DNA of 64,000 bases from Cricetomys ansorgei (Eukaryota; Chordata; Mammalia; Rodentia; Nesomyidae). Of the stretch, positions 56,501 through 64,000 are shown piece by piece. The stretch covers positions 6,313,501 through 6,377,500 of the forward strand of contig JAMJFZ010000818.1 in NCBI GenBank assembly GCA_026225945.1, read 5' to 3'. The notes below the pieces were generated by a model that did no database searches, was not told where the DNA came from, and was given only the letters and a program-made list of their open reading frames with translations. The position numbers were made by a program, and so were the translations under genes. Numbering within the stretch: position 1 is the first letter of the stretch; each line of letters begins with the position of its first letter.

Positions 56501-57060
56501 TGTTAGGGAGATGCTAAGCTCATTGATGTCCGTGGAGCCCTAGGCAAAGGAGAGATAAAGAGCCAAGCTAGGGAGTGTGAAGGTAGAGATGCAACTGTTA
56601 CACGAGACATCTGAGCAGCTGAGGGCAGGGAACTTGCTGCCAGTGCAGGGCTAGGACACCATGGAAAGACATGTAAGCTAGCTTAGGGTGCGAGCACAGA
56701 AGGCTGCAACTTCCAGGGACCTTACAGGCCATTAGAGCCTTGGTCTCAGCAGAAGAGTGCCACCCTTAAGCTTGTTCTGGCAGCTGACCCTGGAGAAAGG
56801 TCAGAGGTCACAGGGGCTCCAGTGGAGGTATGACAGAAAATGGATAGGCTCTGGGGCATGGAGTCTGCAAGTGTTTTCAAGGAGTTACTATTCAGGACAG
56901 TATTCTGAAATGTGGAAATATGTTGTGCCATGGTTAACAGGGAAAAGAGCAAACAACTGTGTTTTGTTTTGTTTTGTTTCTCTGTGTGTAAATGTGAATG
57001 AAAGACAGAGTGAGTGGGGGGGGGTATGTGTTATATATGGAGAATGTCAGGTGTCCTACT
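56501..57060. other. Unique stretch of Gna12 intron 1
   Basis: No repeat or gene recognised; contains a (TTTTG)n run at about 56960-56980 and a G9 at about 57017. Confidence 0.4.
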
Positions 57061-57064
57061 TTAG

Positions 57065-57990
57065 CTCTCTTTTCTTTATTTATTTATTTTATTTGTATGA
57101 GTGCTCTATCTGCATGCCAGAAGAGGAGGGCATCAGATCTTATTACAGATGGTTGTGAACCACCATGTAGTTGCTGGGAATTGAACTCAGAATCTCTGGA
57201 AGAGCAGTCAGTGCTCTTAACTGCTGAGTCATCTCTCCAGCCCCTTGCTTTATCTCTTGACCTTATTCCTTTGAAGCAGGGTCTCCTGCTGAACCTCAAA
57301 CTAACCTGTAAACCAGCAAGTCCCAGTGATCCTCCCATCTCTGCCCCATACAGTGCCGGGTTACAAGTACACAAGCCAGGCCTGTTTACATGGATGCTGG
57401 GGATTCGAACTCAGGCCCTACCTCATGTTTGCACAGCAAGCACTCTTACTCACCGAGCCATGTCCTCAGCCCTTAAGCTTCTTTTGAAAAAGCTACATTT
57501 TAAATGTAAAAATCGTGGGGGCTGGAGAGATGATTCAGTAGTTAAGAGTGCTTGCTGCTCTTCCAGAGACCAGAATTTGATTCCCAGCACCCATATTGGA
57601 TAGTTCACAGCTGCCATATAGAGACACACACACACACATAAATAAAAAATAGAATAAATCATTTTTAAAATAGTATTTGATATGTTGACATTCATCAAAA
57701 TAATCAGCTGATGAGAATTTCTCTTTTACTTTTCTTTCTAGAATATATATTAGCTTCACATACAAATTAAACTATTTTGTTCCTTGTATATTGATTTTCC
57801 AACATGTCCTTTATTCCATTGGGTCACTCATTGCATTGTATTTTATAGATTTTGTTTGGTTGAGACAAGGTCTCACTCTGTAGCCCAAGCTCTTTGTGAA
57901 ACTCACTGTGTAGCCAGGCTGGCCTGAACCCATAATCCTCCTGCCCTAGACCCCCAAGCACTGGGGTTACAAGTGTATAACCACAACTGG
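57065..57990. repeat. SINE cluster: B2-, B4-, B2+, B1-
   Basis: Minus B2 at 57068-57244 (ends ctgagtcatctctccagcccc). Minus B4 at 57246-57473 (tgaagcagggtctcctgctg; caccgagccatgtcctcagccc). Plus B2 at 57517-57660 (ggggctggagagatgattcagtagttaag), shortened. Minus B1 at 57845-57990 (gagacaaggtctcactctgt). Confidence 0.85.
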
Positions 57991-58367
57991 CATATTTATA
58001 GATTTTTTTGTTTTGTTTTATTTTTACTTGATTATGTCTGCAGCAGGCCTTTTAAATTTTATTCTGTTAATTTCATTTGTCTAGCCAACTAGGATACAGG
58101 ATTCTTTGCTGTCCAGGGTTGTGATTTGATTCTCCCTGTCCAGAGACTGCCAGATCTTCCTAAGTGCTTGTTGAGTGAATTGTTTTCAGTCTTTGCGTCA
58201 TGCCTGCTTCAAGACAGCCTTGTTTTCCTGCATCTACAGAGGTTTATTATTAACATGGCTGAGAGGGTAGGGACAACCATCTGGTTCTTTAGAAGGCCCA
58301 CACTCGTGCTCTGTGCCTTCTGCCTGACCTAAGGATTCTTCCGTGAGGCCATCGAAAAGTTCTGAAT

Positions 58368-58545
58368 TTGGGGCTGGAGAGATGGCTCGGCAGTGAAGAG
58401 AGCTGGCTGCTCTTTTAGAGGATCCAAGTTCAGTTCCCAACACCCACATCTGGAACTCTCAATCCAGGGGATTCAGCACCTCTCAGGCATACACTCACAT
58501 GCACAGACCTACCTACATACACATAATCAAAAATAAATATTACTG
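58368..58545 (+). repeat. B2 SINE, plus strand
   Basis: ggggctggagagatggctcggcagtgaag head, cagttcccaacacccacatc body, CA-rich then AT-rich tail. Confidence 0.9.
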
Positions 58546-59190
58546 TAGAAGCTGGAGCATCGGAAGCCACATTTGCCCCATATGGCTGCCATTCTCAGAT
58601 AAGTAGCTTTTTTTCTAGAAATAGTTCCTTCTCATCTCTGCAGTTAGCAAACTGGTCCCTAAGGCTTGCACGTGCATTATGTGAAGTGCAGAACAGTGTT
58701 TTGAAGGCCTGACCAGCTCCATAACTGCACCCAAAGTGTACAAAAAGTCACTTAAGCAAAGGCTGCAGGAAGGGGCTTGAGTCCAACCTCTATGTTACAT
58801 ACCCCCATGAATCATTCCTGGCCATCGGAACTACTGTCATCAAAGCTACATGAGAGGCTGATATCTGCTGCGCTACTAAAGAACTTTCTGTCTCTAATCT
58901 CAGCCGTATTGAATCACATCACATGTGAGGTCACTGAGGGCCTCAATGAAAGTCCATGAGCATCTTCAGTTGGTGTTCTGGGAACTTTAGCCAACTGTCT
59001 TGGGATTAAGTGGCCAAAGAATGTTGATTTTGTTTAACTCCTTTGCAAGGCCCTCTCTTCAATCCTCATAGGGTGTGAGAAAGGAACCCAGGAGATTTAA
59101 GAGATAGGAAGGAGCATGGCACATTCCCTGGACAGTGAGTGGAAGTCTGCAGATCCTTGTGCCAATGAGTAGGTCTTCGAATTCGGAAGA
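58546..59190. other. Unique stretch of Gna12 intron 1
   Basis: No repeat or gene recognised. Confidence 0.4.
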
Positions 59191-59194
59191 GGCT

Positions 59195-59295
59195 GTGCTG
59201 GTGCGCTAGTGCACACTTGTAATCCTAGGATCCAGGAGGTGGAACAAGGGGATAGCCTGGGCCACATGGTAACACCTTATCTCAAACACAGACAC
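59195..59295 (+). repeat. B1 SINE fragment, plus strand
   Basis: gctgtgctggtgcgctagtgcacacttgtaatcctagga followed by a decayed B1 body and acaccttatctcaaacac. Confidence 0.7.
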
Positions 59296-59639
59296 ATACA
59301 GAGGGAGACAGAGAAGGAGAGTGTACAACTGACCCCAGCAGGCCAGCCTAGGAGAGAAGACAGAGAAACCTTCAAAGGCTGCATCTCTAAGAACTCTTCT
59401 GGCAGTAGCTCCAAGGTGGGCAGGTTTATCCTGAAGGTTTTGTTTTCTTTTTCCAACATGGGATCCAGGGCCATGTATATTCTAACTAAGCACTCTGCCA
59501 CTGAACTGTATGAGGGCATAGAAGTTGGAAACACTGATTCTCATATTTTGGGGCTCACTTTGTCAAAACCATTAGTGTTGATGTGAATCCCACTTGTTTA
59601 TGTGCATCTGATGTTGCACATAGGTCCAAGGCAGTGGGT

Positions 59640-59760
59640 CCCAGAATGTCCTGGGCAGCCTTCAGGGACCTGGTTGGATCCCCTTGTCTCCCTAGGCCTG
59701 GCACACTGCTGACAACACAGTAGGTGTTCAAATGTTTGTTGAATATATAAATAAATACTT
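59640..59760 (+). repeat. MIR-like fragment
   Basis: The segment cctggcacactgctgacaacacagtaggtgttcaaatgtttgttgaatatataaataaa (59697-59756) closely follows the MIR 3' region (cacagtaggcgctcaataaatgtttgttgaatgaa). Confidence 0.7.
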
Positions 59761-60675
59761 TTAGAGCAAAGAAAGTCTAGGAGAACTTGAAAACTAGATT
59801 TCAATATCACTGATCTTGTCAACAGAATGATTTCATGTTTCAGTAACAAAGTTGAGATCATGTGAACAGGAGCGTAGTATGGCTTTGCATTCTCTAGCAG
59901 CTCACCCTTGACTGGCAGACTTGCTAAGGGAGGAAAATAGATCACGGGTCTAGAGTATGACAGTCTTCTAAAGTGGAGGGGACAGTGGAGCAGAGCTCAG
60001 AATACAGAACTACTGGAGGTTTCCATTGTCCTTTGGGAGCCTGGCTCAGGGTGGATTGTTTTGCCTGGGGCCACCCAGGGAGTTAGTGGGGATTTGCAAG
60101 GCTCCTTCCCTTATATAGCGTCATTGGTTGTATTCCCATTAGTCTTGTGAGCAGATGGTAAAAGCAGTTCTGTCTTCATGACTCTCTTGAGCTAGTGATC
60201 CAAGGTTATGGTTGCTCTGACATCCACTGGGGATGGATGCCATTTTCTCATACCCTAGTTACTACTGAAGGGGATGCAGGCTTCCTGCAAGACTTCAAGA
60301 TGGGTGCCTAGTAACAAGAAGCAGTAGGTAGGTCCCCACTGTTGAGAAGAGGACTCTGATTCTCTGTGGTCTTCATAGAACAGCAGTAGTCCACAGAGCT
60401 TCAGGATTTCATAAACCTAGAATAGTTAGAAGGATCATAGAAAAAGCCTTGATTGACCTCTCACTCAGGCAGCCTCTTGGCAGGATGGCAATGGCTCCTA
60501 CAGAGTACTGTCTATAGTAGATAGAGTGTACTCACCATGTAGATTAGGAGGTGTGAGCACTGCCATCTCTCTGAGGTGGTAAGGCAGAGACCATGGTGGC
60601 TGTCTGGGTGAGGGACCAGGAAGCTTGCAGTTGGCAGGTCTTACTTGACCTCACTGGAAGACTATCTTTTCCCCC
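59761..60675. other. Unique stretch of Gna12 intron 1
   Basis: About 900 bp with no repeat or gene recognised. Confidence 0.45.
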
Positions 60676-60865
60676 TTCCAGTATTGAGAATTGAACCTAG
60701 GACCTTGTACATGCTAGGCAAATGCTTCTACCCTGAGCTACATCTTCAGATATTTTTTTTTCTTTTTCTCTCACAAATATAGCCCCTATATTTGTTGTAA
60801 TTTTGTTTTTACCTTAGCCTTTCTGGTGCTGGGATTTTACAGGTATAATCCACCATAACCAGCTA
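60676..60865 (-). repeat. ID-like and B1-like fragments, minus strand
   Basis: ttgagaattgaacctaggaccttgtacatgctaggcaaatgc and ccctgagctacatcttcag (60684-60750), then a decayed B1 end (tttctggtgctgggattttacaggtataatccacc) to about 60865. Confidence 0.7.
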
Positions 60866-60984
60866 GGACTTTTTTTTTCCCCCCAACTTAAACAACAGCA
60901 GGTCTGGTGGTGCCCGGGCTCTGTGAAGAGCTCTTCAGGCTCAAGCTATAACACTTAGTGCAGTGTTTCCAGGTCATCCCTATT

Positions 60985-61930
60985 GTGCAGTGGAAACCCC
61001 TTCCTTGGATGGTTGAGTGGTGTTCTATCTGATAGACATATTATTGATCCATTCCTTTGGCAGTGTACTTGCTGTACATATATATGTGGTTTGCATATGT
61101 GCTTGTGTGTGTACAAGTGCCCATGCACACACACAGACGCCAAGGAGGACATTAGTGTCCTGCTCTATCACGTCTTTGAGACAGTGTCTCTCTGAACCTG
61201 GACTTTGCCACAAGCAAACCCCATCGATCCTCCTATCCCCACACACACACACATACACACACTGCTAGGGTCACAAGCACACACTACCACTTTTTACATA
61301 AGGTTGGGATTTAAACTCAGGTCCTCATGTTCACATAGCAGATGCTTTTCCTGCTGAACCATCTCCCCAACCCAATTTCATTCTTCTTCACAGCCGAAAA
61401 AACACTATTGTGTGTGTGTACCACATTTCCTTATCCTCTCGTCTGTTGATGGGTAACTGGCAGGGTCTGTAACTCGCTGTTGGAAACAGTGAAGCCCTTG
61501 GAGTATACCCCCAGGACTGGTGGCTGGATCATGGGTTTATCTCCACAGTGACTGCACCTGTTTGCATTTCTGCCAACAGTGTATGGGGGTCCTTCCTCTC
61601 TAGCGCTTGTGTTCTCCATAGTCGCCATTCTGACGAAGGTGAGATGGAATTTCCCTGTCATTTTAGTATGACTTTTTCCCTGACAGTCAAGGCTGCTGCT
61701 GAACATTTTTTCATGTTTATTTGCCATTTGTTCTCCATGTCTCGGGGACTGTCTGTCCATCTTACTTGCTCTGTGTGACTGACTTATTTGTTTGGGGGCA
61801 TTTTTTTTTTTTGCATGTTCTTTATATACCATTAGTTGTCTTGCTGGCAAAAATTTTCTCCCATATTACAAGCCATCTTCACCCAGCTCACTATTTACTT
61901 TGCTGTGCAGAAGGCTTGGGCTGACCCATT
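60985..61930 (-). mobile_element. Old antisense L1 remnant split by a B4 SINE
   Basis: Left part 60985-61080 (gagtggtgttctatctgatagacatattattgatccattc) and right part 61375-61930 (tctgttgatgggtaactggc; tgactgcacctgtttgcatttctgccaacag; aaattttctcccatattacaagccatcttcaccc) are consecutive in reversed L1. The insert 61085-61373 is a minus B4 (gagacagtgtctctctgaac; ctgctgaaccatctccccaaccc). Confidence 0.75.
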
Positions 61931-62009
61931 TTTTAAATGGCACTGTTGCTCTGTGTCTAATTAGTCTTCTTAATGGCAATTCCCCAGAACCTTCCACACC
62001 CTAATGTGC

Positions 62010-62200
62010 CTTTCAGCCATTACAGAGTCATTGTCCGTTCAGTAAACTAACTTTAATGTACTGCACTGAACGTTAGTGCCATTTGAAATGTTAACAGTAA
62101 TTTCATGGTGTTCTAATGCCTTTTAAACTAGTGATTAGTATGCACTGCACTCACAGAGACTTGTGATCACAGAGAGTGATTTTCAAGTGGGAGAGACCCA
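62010..62200. other. Candidate conserved non-coding element
   Basis: Repeat-free, AT-rich, with ttcagtaaactaactttaatgtactgc, gaaatgttaacagtaatttcatgg and aaactagtgattagtatgcac. No open frame. Its texture differs from the decayed L1 before it. Conservation was not tested. Confidence 0.25.
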
Positions 62201-62569
62201 GGAAGGGGGGCAGAAAGGGACCAAGCACCTGAGTGTCCATCATTCACAGCTGACAGCCAAAGACATCATCATTCTTACTTTAGATGTGTCTTTCATTTAT
62301 TCACTTTGAAATTTCTTCTGCGATGCTTTCTCCTCCTCCTGGTACTGAAACCACACTGCTTGGATTGGAGACTTCACCAGCTCCACCTCTGCGTTCCAAG
62401 ATAAGTCTCACTCATGCTTGCATTGATTTGCCCCCCAGAACTCCTGAGTGCTAAGGGCTAAACTCAGCATTGGGGAGACGACAGTCATCAGATAGACATT
62501 CTTTGCAGCCATGGACTTTACATTCTTGGGGTTAGACAGCTTAGGAACACATAGTAAATTAAGAAGTAC

Positions 62570-62905
62570 AAGGTAGCATGTACCTATAATCCCAGCATCT
62601 AGGAGTTTGAGGCTGGAGGATTGCAAGCTCCAGGTCAGACTATGCTACATAGTGCGATTTTGTCTCAAAACAAACAAAATCCATGAAGGGGGCTGGAGAG
62701 ATGACTCAGCGGTTAAGAGCACTGACTTCTCTTCCAGAGGACCTCAATTCAATTCCCAAGACCCAAGTGGTGGCTCACAACTGTCTGTAACCCCAGTTCC
62801 AGGGGATCCAGTGCCTTCTTCTGGCCTCGGTGGGCAACAGACACATGCATGATGCACATACATGCAGGCAAAACACCCATACACTAAAATAACTTTTACA
62901 GATTG
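62570..62905 (+). repeat. B1 then B2 SINE, plus strand
   Basis: B1 at 62570-62685 (taatcccagcatctaggagt; tttgtctcaaaacaaacaaa). B2 at 62689-62900 (ggggctggagagatgactcagcggttaag; ccagtgccttcttctggcctc), one of the better preserved copies in the window. Confidence 0.9.
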
Positions 62906-63229
62906 TTAAGGAGAAAGGAAGAGGTGTGCGATGAAGGTGATAAGAAGACTGAAGGATAATAAAGCAGATTGAGAGAGGAAACAGTTGCCAATTTGTGCTG
63001 ATCTCCTTGTCGTAGGGATGCTGAGCAAAGACTTGTAGAAAAAAGCAAAACAGCAGGTGTCTAAGGAAAGACTACCCAGGCAGAGGGGACAGGGACTAGA
63101 TGCCCAGGAGGGAGTCATACCTGGGGACTGTGGACAGCCAAGGCCGGTGGGGATGGGCAGAGCACCGCAGCCAACAGACATGGGGGCAGGGAGAAAGAGA
63201 TGGCAAACACTCTCCATTTACAGTTAAGT

Positions 63230-63785
63230 AGGACTCAGGTGTGAGAGTGCATTCCTATAATCCTAGCACTCCCGACACTGAGGCAGGAGGACCATGAGTT
63301 TAAGGCCAGTCTGGCCTGCATGGTTTCAAGCCAGCCTGGGCTTATCTAGCAAGTCTTTGTCTCAAAGAAACCAAGAGGAGGATGTAAGCTCTGGGCTTCA
63401 TCCCTAATGTTGCAGAAATAGTTAAAATGGAAAGGACTAGAGAGATAACCCAGTCAGTAAAGTGCTTGCTCATGCAATTGCTTAGCATGAGGATCTGAGT
63501 TCAGGCCCAGTACCCCATGAAAACCCAGGTGAAGTGCTGTCTGGCTGCAGTCCCAATGCTGGGAGGCAATGATGAGTATTCCTGGGCTATCTAACCAGCC
63601 AGTCTAGCCTAATCAGTGAGTCCCACGTCCCAGCAAGAAACCTTGTCTCAAAAAACAAAAAAAAAAACAAAAACAAGAGAGATGACTTCTGAGTAACAAC
63701 TTCTGAGTCACAAGATTCGCTTCTGGCCTCCACACAGGCACACATGTGAGCACACATGCACATACATAGACATACACACATGTTA
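63230..63785 (+). repeat. B1 then B4 SINE, plus strand
   Basis: B1 at 63233-63370 (ataatcctagcactcccgac; aaggccagtctggcctgcat). B4 at 63435-63785 (agagagataacccagtcagt; aaccttgtctcaaaaaacaaa; ttctggcctccacacaggcacac), close to full length. Confidence 0.85.
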
Positions 63786-64000
63786 AAAATAGAGTATGAT
63801 GGGAAGCCATTGCCATGATTAGAAGAGACAGATGATACAACCTGTAATTCTAGTTCTGCATGCTGAGTGGGACATTGCCCAAGAGTAGGAGGTGGGCATG
63901 GGGTGCAGGGAAAGTGGGAGTAGGGTGACCACTTGGAGAGGAAGGGGCCTATTCAGGCAGTGTGTGGGGTACCCTCTTCCTGTGTTTCTCATTTCCTGAG
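63786..64000. other. Window end, unique
   Basis: No repeat or gene recognised in the last 215 bp. Confidence 0.4.

Larger units (their letters stand above)
35675..64000 (+). other. Gna12: Gna12 intron 1 (partial, at least 28.3 kb)
   Basis: From the donor at 35675 to the window end no segment matches the exon 2 product expected for G-alpha-12, which should continue directly after ...FDNILK. No other protein-coding frame is convincing. A long first intron is known for GNA12 in mammals. It contains the SINE, L1 and microsatellite features listed separately. Confidence 0.85.

Noticed and set aside
56998..57603. 201-codon plus-strand frame
   Set aside because: It runs through B2 and B4 SINEs, whose reversed sequence often stays open; no protein similarity is apparent.
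35675..64000. Gna12 exon 2
   Set aside because: No segment encoding the expected continuation after ...FDNILK was found in any frame of the window.

Overview
This is nuclear genomic DNA from a muroid rodent (mouse, rat, hamster or vole type). Short coding exons have GT/AG splice borders and are separated by kilobases of non-coding DNA full of B1, B2/B3, B4 and ID SINEs, rodent L1, (CA)n, (GA)n and (GGAT)n repeats. The species cannot be fixed from what I can see. There are no bacterial or phage genes, operons or CRISPR arrays.

Layout. Two protein genes lie in tandem on the + strand. Positions 1027-6730 hold the last four coding exons of Card11 (CARMA1), encoding the C-terminal 207 or so residues that form the guanylate-kinase-like end of this CARD-MAGUK scaffold, with its 3' UTR after the stop. 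Positions 6731 to about 35000 are intergenic: SINEs, two GGAT arrays, a hAT-like DNA transposon remnant, an ID-derived minisatellite duplicated around a 5'-truncated L1, an interstitial telomeric tract and a probable solo LTR. A CpG island with three CCAAT boxes at about 34980-35770 carries the promoter and first coding exon of Gna12 (codons 1-101, P-loop included). From 35675 to 64000 I see only Gna12 intron 1. It contains three old L1 relics, all antisense to the gene, broken up by younger SINEs; no exon 2 is present.

How the genes relate. Card11 relays antigen-receptor signals to NF-kappaB through BCL10 and MALT1. Gna12 couples GPCRs to RhoGEFs and RhoA. They are neighbours by conserved synteny (human 7p22); nothing in the sequence shows a functional link.

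I found no previously undescribed system. The items most worth a second look are the ID-derived tandem array with its three-unit higher-order pattern, the hAT-like element with a perfect 8-bp target duplication nested in a B4 SINE, the telomeric tract, the probable LTR inside a CAT-rich repeat, and a 12-codon uORF ending 8 nt before the Gna12 start. Repeat family names were assigned by eye from remembered consensus sequences, with approximate borders.
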